Position numbers and translations under genes: made by a program. Below, piece after piece: positions 44,744 through 53,994 of a DNA stretch of 64,000 nucleotides (positions are counted from its first letter, which is position 1; every line of letters starts with the position of its first letter). This DNA is from Sphingomonas sp. 32-62-10 (GTDB lineage Bacteria > Pseudomonadota > Alphaproteobacteria > Sphingomonadales > Sphingomonadaceae): positions 83,043-147,042 of the forward strand of contig NCEE01000011.1 of assembly GCA_002280555.1 (NCBI GenBank), given 5' to 3'. Below the pieces are notes generated by a model, which was not told the origin of the DNA, did not search any database, and was given only the letters and a program-made list of their open reading frames with translations.

Positions 44744-46411
44744 ATGGCCGACTCCTTCCTTGATCTTGGCGAACCCCCGCAGCCCGCAAAGGCTGAAGCC
44801 TACCGCGTGCTCGCTCGCAAATATCGGCCGCAGAATTTCAGCGAGCTGATCGGCCAGGATGCGATGGTCACAACGCTGGGTAATGCCATCAAACGCGGCC
44901 GACTGGCACATGCCTTCCTGCTCACCGGGGTGCGCGGCGTGGGCAAGACCTCGACTGCACGGCTCATCGCCAAAGCGCTCAATTGTATCGGTGTCGATGG
45001 CGAAGGTGGCCCTACGATCGATCCTTGCGGCGTGTGCGAGCCATGCCGCGCAATTGCTGAGGGGCGGCATATCGACGTGATCGAAATGGACGCCGCCAGC
45101 CATACCGGTGTCGATGACGTCCGCGAGATCATCGATGCCTCGCGCTATTCAGCGGTCTCGGCGCGGTTCAAGATCTATATCATCGACGAAGTTCATATGC
45201 TGTCGAAGAACGCGTTCAACGCGTTGCTCAAAACGCTCGAAGAGCCGCCGCCGCACGTGAAGTTTCTGTTCGCGACCACCGAGGTCAACAAGGTGCCGGT
45301 AACGGTGCTGTCGCGCTGCCAGCGTTTCGATTTGCGCCGTATCACGAGCGAAAAGCTCGCCGCGCATTTCGCGCATGTCGTGCACGCTGAGGGCGTGGAA
45401 GCAGAGCCCGAGGCGCTGGCGTTGATCGCGCGTGCGGCCGAAGGATCGGCGCGCGACGGGCTGTCGATCCTTGACCAAGCAATCGCGCATGCTGGCATGG
45501 AAGGCGGCGGCGTGCGTGCCGATGCTGTACGCGACATGCTCGGCCTGTCGGATCGTGGCGCGGTGCGCGCGCTGCTCGGGCTGGTTCTGGCGGGCGATGG
45601 GCGCGGGGCATTGGCGGCGCTGCGGCGGCAATATGACCTGGGGGTCGATCCGCTTGGCGTGCTGCGCGCGCTGCTCGAATCGGTCCATGCCGTGATGTTG
45701 ACCAAGCTCGGCACCGAGGCCGATTCGACGCAGTCGGCCGAAGAACGCGCGGCGCTCGAGGAATGGGCGGCGTCGCTTTCCTATGCAGCTTTGCACCGGC
45801 TGTGGCAGCTACTGCTCAAGGGCCATGAAGAGGTCGCCCGGGCCGCGTTGCCGATTGAGGCGTGTGAGATGGCGCTGCTTCGCGTGATCCATGCCGCCAG
45901 CCTGCCTGACCCCGGTGAACTGGCCCGTCGATTGGCGGAACAGGGAATCGCCGTTGGCCAACCGGGCGCCCCCACATCGCCATCACAACCTGTGGCCCCT
46001 GCGCCTTCAGCCATCGGAAGCGATCCCGCACTACAGGCGCTCCCTACCAGTTTCGAGGCAGTACTGGGGATGCTCGATACCGCACGCGAAATGAGCTTGG
46101 CCGAAAAGCTCCGGCTCACCGGGCGTGTCGTTCGGTTTGAACCGCCGGAGATTGTGCTTAGCTCGGCCAAACCATTCCCGGCAGACATTCCGCGCGAACT
46201 GGCCGATGTGCTTCGTCGTCTGACCGGCCAGAACTGGCGGATCACGACCGAGGATGTCGTTGGCACCCCAAGCATGCGTGAGGCGCAAGCGATGGCGCGC
46301 GAAAGCGAGCTTGATGCGGTGCGTGAGGCGCCGATCGTAAAGGCAGTGCTCGAAGCGTTTCCCGCGAGCGAGATCGTCGAATGGAACATGCAACAACGGA
46401 GTGCGACATGA
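44744..46411 (+). CDS. dnaX: DNA polymerase III subunit gamma/tau
   Basis: Clamp-loader ATPase. VLARKYRPQNFSELIGQD, Walker A LTGVRGVGKTSTARL, the zinc module (Cys in CGVCEPC and the preceding LNC), IDEVHMLSKNAFNALLKTLEEPP (Walker B/DExx) and the sensor ATTEVNKVPVTVLSRCQRF are all visible. A Pro-rich linker and tau-type C-terminal domain follow. ATG 44744 gives 555 residues; an in-frame earlier start would overlap the region after ffs and is not conserved. Confidence 0.97.
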   Translation: MADSFLDLGEPPQPAKAEAYRVLARKYRPQNFSELIGQDAMVTTLGNAIKRGRLAHAFLLTGVRGVGKTSTARLIAKALNCIGVDGEGGPTIDPCGVCEPCRAIAEGRHIDVIEMDAASHTGVDDVREIIDASRYSAVSARFKIYIIDEVHMLSKNAFNALLKTLEEPPPHVKFLFATTEVNKVPVTVLSRCQRFDLRRITSEKLAAHFAHVVHAEGVEAEPEALALIARAAEGSARDGLSILDQAIAHAGMEGGGVRADAVRDMLGLSDRGAVRALLGLVLAGDGRGALAALRRQYDLGVDPLGVLRALLESVHAVMLTKLGTEADSTQSAEERAALEEWAASLSYAALHRLWQLLLKGHEEVARAALPIEACEMALLRVIHAASLPDPGELARRLAEQGIAVGQPGAPTSPSQPVAPAPSAIGSDPALQALPTSFEAVLGMLDTAREMSLAEKLRLTGRVVRFEPPEIVLSSAKPFPADIPRELADVLRRLTGQNWRITTEDVVGTPSMREAQAMARESELDAVREAPIVKAVLEAFPASEIVEWNMQQRSAT

Positions 46412-46731
46412 AGGGTATCGAAGACATGCTGGCCATGGCGCAGAATGTGCAGGCCGAACTGGAGAAAGCGCAGGCCAATCTCGATCATATCGAGGTTGAA
46501 GGCGCATCGGGCGGCGGACTAGTGAAGGTCCGCGCATCGGCAAAGGGCCGGATCATCGGGGTGGCGATCGACGACAGCCTGATGCAGCCAAGTGAAAAGC
46601 AAATGCTCGAAGACCTGATCGCCGCTGCGCTGAACGATGCACGCGCGAAGGCCGATGCCGCCTCCAGTGCCGAAATGGCGAAAATGACCAGCGGTCTGCC
46701 GTTGCCGCCAGGGTTCAAGCTGCCGTTCTGA
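46408..46731 (+). CDS. YbaB/EbfC nucleoid-associated protein
   Basis: Small DNA-binding protein of 107 residues. The fold is helix (MLAMAQNVQAELEKAQANLDHIEV), beta sheet (GGLVKVRASAKGRIIGVAID) and a C-terminal helix ending in PLPPGFKLPF, typical of YbaB. The gene follows dnaX in the conserved dnaX-ybaB order, with a 4-nt overlap. Confidence 0.95.
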   Translation: MKGIEDMLAMAQNVQAELEKAQANLDHIEVEGASGGGLVKVRASAKGRIIGVAIDDSLMQPSEKQMLEDLIAAALNDARAKADAASSAEMAKMTSGLPLPPGFKLPF

Positions 46732-46737
46732 TCGAGC

Positions 46738-46762
46738 GGAACATTAACCCCTATGCCTTGTT
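46738..46762 (+). promoter_or_regulatory. Possible EcfG-type general-stress promoter
   Basis: GGAAC (46738-46742), 16 bases, then TGTT (46759-46762). The alphaproteobacterial EcfG consensus is GGAAC-16/17-CGTT, so one base differs. It sits about 31 bases before the small membrane-protein start at 46793, which is an acceptable leader length. Weak evidence by itself. Confidence 0.35.
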
Positions 46763-46792
46763 GAAGTCCGACAATGTACAGGGAGCTTAACC

Positions 46793-47056
46793 ATGGTCGA
46801 TTACAAGCGGGATTCCGGTCCCGATAAACCCGCATCGCCAACCACTATCGTCGTCGAACGCGGCGGATCGGGCGCCGGGCTGTTCATCGGTTTTGCGATA
46901 CTTCTGTTGGTGGCCGTCGGCGCCTATTTCCTGATGGCGCAGAAAACGAATGATCAGCTACGTACCGAGGCGATCGGTTCAGCGGCGACAAAGGTCGGCG
47001 ACAGCGCTGAAAAGGCCGGCGCTGCCGTCGAGAGAGCCGTCGATCCCGACAAATAA
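46793..47056 (+). CDS. Small single-pass membrane protein
   Basis: 87 residues. A disordered N-terminus of about 27 residues precedes one transmembrane helix (GLFIGFAILLLVAVGAYFLMA), then an Ala/Lys/Glu-rich helix (AATKVGDSAEKAGAAVERAV) on the other side. GGGAG precedes ATG at a good distance. No family recognised; the tail resembles short amphipathic stress proteins. A possible EcfG promoter lies upstream. Confidence 0.75.
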   Translation: MVDYKRDSGPDKPASPTTIVVERGGSGAGLFIGFAILLLVAVGAYFLMAQKTNDQLRTEAIGSAATKVGDSAEKAGAAVERAVDPDK

Positions 47057-47079
47057 TCGGATGCGGGGGGCGCCGTCCG

Positions 47080-47757
47080 TTACCGCAGACAGCTGTCCAG
47101 CCCGTCATTGCGCACGACGCCAACGCGCCGCGAAATGGAATTGCCATGTCGCTTGGTAAAGCCGCGTGGCGATATGGCGGCGCGTTTCTTTGGTAGCGGC
47201 AGGACAGCGGCGATCCGCCCAGCCTCCGACGGTGTCAGCCGCGAGGCATCATGGCCAAAATAGCGCTTGGCTGCCGCATTAGCGCCATAGGTCCCTATGC
47301 CCGTCTCGGCGATGTTGAGATAGACTTCCATGATCCTGCGCTTGCCCCAGATCGCCTCGATCAGCACCGTAAAATAGGCCTCGAACGCCTTTCGAACATA
47401 GCCCCCGCCCTGAATCAGGAAAGCATTCTTTGCGGTTTGCTGGCTGATTGTGGAGCCCCCGCGAATCCGCCCGCCGCGCGCGTTGCGTTGGTAGGCTTTT
47501 TCGATCGCCTCCAGATCAAACCCGGAATGCGTGCAAAACCGCGAATCCTCGCCCGCAATGGCGGCACGGGCCATATCGGGGTCGATCTGCGACAAGGGCA
47601 TCCAGCTCTTCTTGATGCTGTGCCCGCCGATCGCATCACCGATCATCGTGAAAGTGATGGGAGGGGCCACGAAGCGGTAGAGTACCACCCACAGCAGCGA
47701 TATCAGCACAAAGCCGATAACGGCCTTTGCAGCGATGGAAAAAACCCGGCGGATCAT
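47080..47757 (-). CDS. mtgA: Monofunctional peptidoglycan glycosyltransferase
   Basis: GT51 transglycosylase that polymerises lipid II. One N-terminal helix (AAKAVIGFVLISLLWVVLYRF) is followed by the catalytic region AAIAGEDSRFCTHSGFD with the Glu, RGGSTISQQTAKNAFL, and a second motif around VYLNIAETGIGTYGANAAAKRYF. Start set at Met 47757 (MIRRVFSIAAKA); an upstream Met at 47775 would add six residues. About 225 residues, usual for MtgA. Confidence 0.93.
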   Translation of the reverse strand: MIRRVFSIAAKAVIGFVLISLLWVVLYRFVAPPITFTMIGDAIGGHSIKKSWMPLSQIDPDMARAAIAGEDSRFCTHSGFDLEAIEKAYQRNARGGRIRGGSTISQQTAKNAFLIQGGGYVRKAFEAYFTVLIEAIWGKRRIMEVYLNIAETGIGTYGANAAAKRYFGHDASRLTPSEAGRIAAVLPLPKKRAAISPRGFTKRHGNSISRRVGVVRNDGLDSCLR

Positions 47758-47822
47758 CGATCCACCGGGTCGCATGAAGCGGGGGCTGCAATCAACCCCG
47801 ATCGTTCCGTCATCGTACCTGT

Positions 47823-48694
47823 TTAGTACGCCGCCAGCATGCGCTGATCACCGGCCAACCGCATCATCGCCTTTTGCAGCTTTTCGAAGGCGCGCACCTC
47901 GATCTGCCGGACGCGTTCCATGTCCAATTGTCCATGCTTAATCGCCAACAGCAAGCAGCTCAGCTTCGTTTCACTGCCCTCTTCGGGATACAATCCAGCA
48001 TCGAGTGACGGACGTCGGCTTCCTGGGCTTCGGCCACGACTGCATCCTGCAACGGGGCATCATCCTGCAACCAATCCTGCCACTGGCCTTCGCCATCCTC
48101 GCGCATCGGCACGTTGAGCGATGTATCGCCGCCCATGGCCATGCGGCGGTTCATGCTCGTCACTTCTTCTTCGGTGACGCCCAGATCCTTGGCAATCTTC
48201 GCCAGATCCTCGGGCTTCAGATCACCGTCCTCGAACGCGTCGAGCTTCGCCTTCATCCGACGCAGGTTGAAGAACAGCTTCTTCTGCGCCGCTGTGGTCC
48301 CCATCTTCACGAGGCTCCAGCTGCGCAGGATGAACTCCTGGATCGATGCGCGGATCCACCACATCGCATAAGTGGCGAGGCGGAAGCCGCGATCAGCCTC
48401 GAACTTCTTCACGCCCTGCATCAGACCAATATTGCCTTCGCTAATCAGTTCGCTGACGGGCAGGCCATAGCCACGATAGCCCATCGCGATTTTCGCGACG
48501 AGGCGAAGATGCGAGGTTACAAGCTGGGCGGCCGCATCGGTATCGCCGTGCTCTTCAAAGCGTTTCGCGAGCATATATTCCTGCTCTGGCGCCAGGATCG
48601 GAAACTTCTTGATCTCGGCGAGATAGCGATTGAGGCTCGCCTCGCCGCCCAGGGCGGGGATCGTCGCTGGGACGTTGCTGCCGCTTGCCATCAT
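47823..48694 (-). pseudogene. rpoH: RNA polymerase sigma-32 (rpoH) with disrupted region 4
   Basis: Regions 1.2-3 are intact and typical of RpoH: SLNRYLAEIKKFPIL, the core-binding KIAMGYRGYGLPVSELISEGNIGLM, ATYAMWWIRASIQEFI and the RpoH box QKKLFFNLRR. After VRHSMLD the frame stops within ten codons. The true C-terminus (ERVRQIEVRAFEKL ... MLAAY) resumes in another frame and ends at 47823. The 74 bases between do not encode the expected region 4 residues in any frame, and about 40 bases are missing compared with relatives. AGGGAG precedes the start. Either a pseudogene (a second rpoH elsewhere would be needed) or an assembly error. Confidence 0.75.
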
Positions 48695-48743
48695 CAAATC
48701 TCCCTTTTTTCGCTATGAATAATGCCGAACCGGGCACCATAGC

Positions 48744-49700
48744 TCAACCTAGACTATAGAGTGTATCGTAGAGTTCCTGCATGTCCGATGGCATTTCGCT
48801 ATCAAACGACAAAGCGTTACTATTCACCGGGTGAATGAAGCCCAAACGTGCCGCATGCAGGGCCTGCCGGCGAAATCCCAGCGCTTCCAACAACGCACGG
48901 TGCTGCTGTTTGGTGCCGCCATAGACGGGATCGCCAAGCAACGCATGACCGATTGACGCCATATGGACGCGCACCTGGTGGGTCCGCCCGGTTTCGAGCC
49001 GACATTCAATCAGTGCCGCGCCCTTAAGCGCCCGGATCATCCGATAATGGGTAATGGCATGCTTGCCGCCCTGGACGATCGCGATCTTTTTGCGGTTGGA
49101 CGGTGATCGCGCAAGCGGCTTGTCGATCGTCCCTTCGGACGGCTGAGGCCTGCCGGTCACGATCGCCTTGTAGCGTCGATCAATCGAATGTGCCGCAAAC
49201 TGGGCGGCGAGCCCAGTATGGGCTGCATCCGATTTGGCAGCGACCATGAGCCCCGATGTATCCTTGTCAATCCGGTGGACAATTCCCGGCCGCGCCACCC
49301 CGCCAATGCCCGAAAGCTGCCCGGCGCAGTGGTGCAGGAGGGCGTTGACCAGCGTACCGTCGAGATTGCCAGCGGCGGGGTGCACGACCAGACCGGCTGG
49401 TTTGTCGATCACGATCAGATGGTCGTCTTCGAACACTACATGCAGCGCGATATCCTGCGCCTCATTGCCGAGCGGGATAGGGGCGGGGAGCGTGACGTTG
49501 AACAGCTGGCCGCCAATGGCCTTGCGCGAAGGATCACGACTGGCCTCGCCGCGCTCATCAACCACATTGCCACTGGTAATCAGCGCCTTTAGTCGCTCGC
49601 GCGACAGCGACGGCGCCGCATCGGCAAGCGCGCGATCAAGGCGAAGTCCATCGGCCACCCCGGCAATCCGCACTTGAATAATCTCAGCCCCCCGGTCCAT
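48744..49700 (-). CDS. rluD: Ribosomal large subunit pseudouridine synthase D
   Basis: RluA/RluD-family pseudouridine synthase. An S4 domain (GLRLDRALADAAPSLSRERLKALI) occupies about residues 18-80, the catalytic Asp lies in GIVHRIDKDTSGLM near residue 145, and GRTHQVRVHMASIGHALLGDPVYGG is typical. 318 residues. It would modify helix 69 of 23S rRNA if it is the true RluD. Its 5' end lies 26 bases from the truncated JAMM gene on the other strand. Confidence 0.93.
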   Translation of the reverse strand: MDRGAEIIQVRIAGVADGLRLDRALADAAPSLSRERLKALITSGNVVDERGEASRDPSRKAIGGQLFNVTLPAPIPLGNEAQDIALHVVFEDDHLIVIDKPAGLVVHPAAGNLDGTLVNALLHHCAGQLSGIGGVARPGIVHRIDKDTSGLMVAAKSDAAHTGLAAQFAAHSIDRRYKAIVTGRPQPSEGTIDKPLARSPSNRKKIAIVQGGKHAITHYRMIRALKGAALIECRLETGRTHQVRVHMASIGHALLGDPVYGGTKQQHRALLEALGFRRQALHAARLGFIHPVNSNALSFDSEMPSDMQELYDTLYSLG

Positions 49701-49726
49701 GCCAGCGATATGGAAAGCGCCGTTGA

Positions 49727-50026
49727 AATTATGATCCGGCCGTTCGATTTGAGATCGATCCCGCCGCGCTGATCAACGCTTACCGGGCCATGCGCGGCGG
49801 CGGCCCGATGCTGATCGGCCATTACCATTCGCACCCTACCGGCGTGGCCGAGCCATCGGCTTGTGACGCCGCGGCAGCCACTGGCGAGGGTACGCTGTGG
49901 CTAATCATCGGCAGCGGTAAGGCTCGGCTGTGGCGGGTGCGGCAGGGTGGAGCGTGGCGCGAATGCTTCGAACCCGTCCCCCTCTGCGTTACTGCGCCTT
50001 GCGCCCCCGGGCCCGCTTCGCCATGA
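49727..50026 (+). pseudogene. M67/JAMM-family metallopeptidase, N-terminus missing
   Basis: The readable frame begins YDPAVRFEIDPAALINAYR after a stop at 49724 and contains the metal motif GHYHSHPTGVAEPSACD (HxH then Asp) and a C-terminal barrel end. The first 35-40 residues with the catalytic Glu are absent. A short frame at ATG 49709 (MESAVEI) may be the remnant of the true start, so an internal deletion with frame change is likely. In relatives an intact copy stands divergent to rluD. An ATG at 49790 could give a 78-residue fragment, unlikely to be active. Confidence 0.65.
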
Positions 50027-50067
50027 GGGGCGCGAGTAATTTCCCGTTACCTGGAGCCGCTTTGTAA

Positions 50068-50712
50068 ATGACGATCAGCCCGGTCGATTTCGCCAGCCTG
50101 TTATGCTCCCGCCTGTGCCATGATTTGCTTAGCCCGGTCGGTGCCCTGAATAACGGGCTGGAGCTGCTCGCCGACGAGCATGACCCCGAAATGCGCAACC
50201 GCTGCCTCGAACTGCTCGGGGAAAGCGCACGAGCATCTGCGAACAAACTCAAATTCTTCCGGCTGGCCTTCGGCGCGGCTGGTGGGTTTGGCGAAACCGT
50301 CGATTCGCGGGAAGCGCGCGCGGCGATTGAAGGGCTGTTTGGCGATAATCACCGGGTAAAACTCGGCTGGCTGGTCGAGGATTCGGTGCTGCCCAAGCCC
50401 GCCATCAAGGTTTTGCTGAACCTGGCGCTGATCGCAGGTGATGCGCTGATCCGCGGTGGGCAGCTCGATATTGGTGCCGAGGTAGTCGATGGCCTCGTCG
50501 AAATCGTCGTGCGCGGGGACGGGCCACGCATCGTACTCGATAGCGAATTGCGGACCGCACTGATGGGGGCAGCCGATGATGTGGTGATCACGCCACGCGC
50601 CGCGGCCGCGCATCTGGTGCATGCGCTGGTCGCGGAAGGCGGCGGGGAAGTGCAGGTATCCGATCCCGATGCCCCCGTTCTGCTGTTCGGTGCAGCTTTT
50701 CGCGCGGGGTAA
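50068..50712 (+). CDS. chpT: ChpT-type histidine phosphotransferase
   Basis: Dimeric histidine phosphotransferase like ChpT of the CckA-CtrA relay. The phospho-accepting His is at about residue 18 in SRLCHDLLSPVGALNNGLELL, then a DHp-like helix and a degenerate ATPase-like domain without nucleotide motifs. Length 214 fits. It should pass phosphate from CckA to CtrA/CpdR; those partners are outside the window. It precedes the che genes by 61 bases, so co-transcription is possible. Confidence 0.88.
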   Translation: MTISPVDFASLLCSRLCHDLLSPVGALNNGLELLADEHDPEMRNRCLELLGESARASANKLKFFRLAFGAAGGFGETVDSREARAAIEGLFGDNHRVKLGWLVEDSVLPKPAIKVLLNLALIAGDALIRGGQLDIGAEVVDGLVEIVVRGDGPRIVLDSELRTALMGAADDVVITPRAAAAHLVHALVAEGGGEVQVSDPDAPVLLFGAAFRAG

Positions 50713-50773
50713 ACCGCAATTTAACCGCTTGTCGTCATGAATTGCCCCGCCGGAACAGGCATATCGGGGGCCC

Positions 50774-53113
50774 ATGGACGATCTTCTGCAAGAATTCATC
50801 GCTGAAACCCGGGAGACGCTGGAAGCGCTTTCGGGCGAAATCGTGATGTGGGAAGCCAATCCGTCGGATCGCACCCGGCTGGATGCGATCTTCCGCTTTG
50901 TTCACACCGTGAAGGGAAGCTGCGGTTTTCTCGATCTTCCGCGCCTAAGCCGACTTAGCCACGCCGCCGAAGACGTGCTCGCCGCCGTCCGATCAGGCGA
51001 CCGCGTGCCCGACACCAGGCTGGTCAACGCCGTACTCGCAATTGTCGACCGGATCGGCGAGATTATCGAGGCAATTGATGCGGGCGCCGCGCTCGACGAT
51101 TCGGGCGAAGACCTGCTGATCGCCGCGCTCGACAAGGATGCCGAAGCCGTCAGCACGATCGGGGCAAGCCCTGTCGTCCAGCGGGCTGCCACCCGAAGCG
51201 TGCGGCTGAGCGTCGATCTGCTCGATCTGATGATGAGCGGCATGTCTGATATGGTGCTTGCCCGCAACGAACTCGCCCGGCGCTTGCGCGACGAAACGGT
51301 CGATCCTGCGATCGAAGCGGCGCTCGACCGACTTTCACACACCGTTGCAGAAATGCGCGATACAGTGACGCGTACTCGGATGCAGAAGATCGAAGCGCTG
51401 TTTTCGGCGCTGCCTCGCATGGTGCGCGATACGGCTGCCCAACTCGGCAAGAGCGTGGCGCTTTATATCGAAGGGTCCGACGTCGAACTTGATCGCGAAA
51501 TGATTGAGATGATGCGCGATCCGCTGGTGCACATCATCCGAAACGCCGTCGATCACGGCCTTGAATCGCCCGCTGAACGCCTTGCGGCGCACAAGAACGA
51601 AAATGGTCGCCTCACCGTTTCGGCCCGCCAATCCGGTAACCAGATCATCATCGAAGTGATCGACGATGGGCGCGGGATCGACGTCGATCGCCTGATTACC
51701 AAGTTGGCGTCGACGGGCCAGCGCAGCGAAGCCGAACTTCGCGCCCTATCGGAACGAGCACAGCTCGATCTCGTCTTCGAGCCGGGCTTGTCGAGCAAAA
51801 GCGAGGTTACCGCAATCTCTGGCCGCGGCGTCGGCATGGATGTCGTCCGCGCCAACATCGAACAGATTGGCGGCCGCGTCGAACTGACCAATAATCCGGG
51901 CAGGGGCCTGCACATCGCCATCCATGTGCCGCTGACGCTGTCGATCATCTCCACCATCGTCGTTGGCGCTGCTGGCCAGCGCTTTGCGATTTCGCGTCAA
52001 TCGATCGAGGAAATCGTCACCGTGCGCGGGGATGCCGTGCGCGTCGACATGCTAGGCGATACCCCGGTGGCGACCGTCCGCGATCGCCGATTGCCACTGG
52101 TGCCGTTGTGCGGAATGCTTGGCTTGCGCGACACGGTGGACGATATCAGAATGATGGCAATCGTCAGCGTGGCCGGCGGCAGTTTTGCGCTCGCCGTCGA
52201 CGAGGTGCTCGATACCGAGGAACTGGTGATCAAGCCCGCACCGCCTGCTGTCATCGCGACCGGGCTTTATGCGGGGCAGACCCTGCCGGACAGCGGCCGA
52301 CCGATGCTGCTGCTCGATTGTGCGGGGATCGCTGCGAAGGCCGGTTTGCATTTCGTTCGTGAGACGATTGCTGACCAGGACGGACAGCATGCCGAGGCTG
52401 AAGCGCCCCGGTTCCATGCGCTATTGTTCCTGGATCTTGACGGCAAGCGTCGAGCCGTTCCGCTCGAGATTATCGACCGTGTCGAACTTGCCAGCAGTCA
52501 CGCGGTCCGCCAGTCCGCAGGCCAATTGCGGCTTTCGATCGACGATATGATCCTGCCGCTCGCCGGGGTTGCGGGCGCAGCCGATCTGGTGGCCGCCCAA
52601 AGCGACGTCGCCGTACTCCGGCTGGCCGATGGCCAGGTCGAGATTGGCTATGTGATTGCCGAAGCCCTCGATATCGTCGCAATTACACAGGAAATGGTGC
52701 CGTCGCGCATCACCGGGCCGATCGCCGGCGTCGTCGCGATTGACGGTGAACAGGTCGAAATGCTCGACATTCACTGGCTGTTCGCCACCCATGCCGATCC
52801 GCATCGCCATATGGCATCATCACCGGTCTGTCTGCTCACCGGAAAAGAAGCGCGCTGGATGGAACAGTTCCTGAAACCTGTGCTGGAAGCAGCAGGGTAT
52901 AAGGTAGTTACCGAAATGAAGTCCGGCGAGCGCGCCACCGTTGCGTTGGCGATGGACGCTGATTCGGTCGTTGCTCATGGCAGCGCCCCGGTGGTTCGAT
53001 TGCGCACCGATCCCCAGCCCGGTAGCGACAGCGAAGACAGCGTGTACCGCTATGATCGCGACGGATTGTTGGCCGCGCTGGCGCAGCGCCAGACCGGCGG
53101 AAGGGGGCGATGA
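50774..53113 (+). CDS. cheA: CheA histidine kinase with two CheW-like segments and receiver-like tail
   Basis: Chemotaxis kinase of 779 residues. The HPt domain (1-105) carries His44 in FVHTVKGSCGFLD. No P2 domain is evident. The dimerisation helices (about 145-210) are followed by the ATPase with HIIRNAVDHGLE, VIDDGRGIDVDRL and GRGVGMDVVRANIEQIGG. A CheW-like domain (about 390-530) follows, then a second CheW-like segment (about 545-680). The tail VCLLTGKEARWMEQFLKPVLEAAGYKV looks like a receiver without its phospho-acceptor Asp. The stop overlaps cheW. Confidence 0.92.
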   Translation: MDDLLQEFIAETRETLEALSGEIVMWEANPSDRTRLDAIFRFVHTVKGSCGFLDLPRLSRLSHAAEDVLAAVRSGDRVPDTRLVNAVLAIVDRIGEIIEAIDAGAALDDSGEDLLIAALDKDAEAVSTIGASPVVQRAATRSVRLSVDLLDLMMSGMSDMVLARNELARRLRDETVDPAIEAALDRLSHTVAEMRDTVTRTRMQKIEALFSALPRMVRDTAAQLGKSVALYIEGSDVELDREMIEMMRDPLVHIIRNAVDHGLESPAERLAAHKNENGRLTVSARQSGNQIIIEVIDDGRGIDVDRLITKLASTGQRSEAELRALSERAQLDLVFEPGLSSKSEVTAISGRGVGMDVVRANIEQIGGRVELTNNPGRGLHIAIHVPLTLSIISTIVVGAAGQRFAISRQSIEEIVTVRGDAVRVDMLGDTPVATVRDRRLPLVPLCGMLGLRDTVDDIRMMAIVSVAGGSFALAVDEVLDTEELVIKPAPPAVIATGLYAGQTLPDSGRPMLLLDCAGIAAKAGLHFVRETIADQDGQHAEAEAPRFHALLFLDLDGKRRAVPLEIIDRVELASSHAVRQSAGQLRLSIDDMILPLAGVAGAADLVAAQSDVAVLRLADGQVEIGYVIAEALDIVAITQEMVPSRITGPIAGVVAIDGEQVEMLDIHWLFATHADPHRHMASSPVCLLTGKEARWMEQFLKPVLEAAGYKVVTEMKSGERATVALAMDADSVVAHGSAPVVRLRTDPQPGSDSEDSVYRYDRDGLLAALAQRQTGGRGR

Positions 53114-53541
53114 TGGAGGAGCTGTTTCTGATCGCGCGGATTGCGGGTCGCACGGTCGCCATCAATTCCGATCAGGTCGACTCGGTGGTCGACATCGGCG
53201 AGATTACACCGGTTCCCCGCGCTGGTGCCGAAGTGCGCGGGCTCGCTGCTTTGCGCAGCCGTGTCGTGATGGTTATCGATACACATGCCGCACTTGGGCT
53301 TGCCGAAAGCGCGATAGCGCCGTCTCGTGCCGTGATCACGATGGTAGACGGCCATCATTATGCGATCCTGGTCGATGCGCTTGAAGATGTGGCCCCATTT
53401 GTTCGGGCACCGCTTTCCGGCGGGGTCGCGGTCGATGGTGGATGGGCGCGGGTGGGATGCGGGATCGTGAATCGCGACGGCGATCCGGTGCTGGCAGTGG
53501 ACCTTCGGACGCTGATCCCGGGCAATGCAATCGCGGCATGA
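53110..53541 (+). CDS. cheW: CheW coupling protein
   Basis: 143-residue SH3-type coupling protein: ELFLIARIAGRTVAINSDQVDSVVDIGEITPVPRA opens it, LAALRSRVVMVIDTHAALGL is the typical core and PVLAVDLRTLIPGN ends it. It links CheA to receptors, none of which are in the window. ATG overlaps the cheA stop (ATGA). Confidence 0.92.
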   Translation: MMEELFLIARIAGRTVAINSDQVDSVVDIGEITPVPRAGAEVRGLAALRSRVVMVIDTHAALGLAESAIAPSRAVITMVDGHHYAILVDALEDVAPFVRAPLSGGVAVDGGWARVGCGIVNRDGDPVLAVDLRTLIPGNAIAA

Positions 53542-53581
53542 TCGCCCACCTTAACGCTACACTTACGCTTTTCGTGCAAAC

Positions 53582-53599
53582 GTACGCCGTGGTGCGTAC
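53582..53599. promoter_or_regulatory. Inverted repeat upstream of cheY
   Basis: GTACGC (53582-53587) and GCGTAC (53594-53599) are perfect complements with a 6-base spacer. They lie 15 bases before the cheY start in the only gap of the cheA-cheR run. This may be an operator or a small mRNA hairpin; nothing else supports it. Confidence 0.3.
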
Positions 53600-53614
53600 A
53601 ACGGGGTTCAGAAC

Positions 53615-53980
53615 ATGAAGACTTGCCTAGTGGTCGACGATTCGAAGGTGATCCGCAAGGTTGCCCGACATATTCTCGAGACCCTGAATTTCGAGGTCAG
53701 CGAAGCCGGCGATGGTCGCGAGGCGCTGGAAAGCTGCCTTAAATCGGCACCCGATGTTATCCTGCTCGACTGGAACATGCCAGTAATGGGCGGCATGGAT
53801 TTCCTCCGTGCGTTGCGCGAAAGTGCGGTCACGCGACGCCCCAAAGTTGTGTTCTGCACCACCGAAAATGGCATGGCCTATATCCGCGCTGCCATTGAGG
53901 CGGGCGCTGACGAATATGTAATGAAGCCGTTCGATCGCGAAACGCTGGAAAGTAAGCTCCAGATCGTCGGCGTGGCCTGA
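53615..53980 (+). CDS. cheY: CheY-like single-domain response regulator
   Basis: 121-residue receiver: acidic pocket Asp8-Asp9 (CLVVDDSK), phospho-acceptor Asp52 in VILLDWNMPVMGG, switch Thr in FCTTENG and Lys in EYVMKPFD. Near-canonical for CheY; no output domain. Together with CheA and CheB it completes the phosphorelay. Confidence 0.94.
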   Translation: MKTCLVVDDSKVIRKVARHILETLNFEVSEAGDGREALESCLKSAPDVILLDWNMPVMGGMDFLRALRESAVTRRPKVVFCTTENGMAYIRAAIEAGADEYVMKPFDRETLESKLQIVGVA

Positions 53981-53994
53981 CCGGAGCTAGGCCG

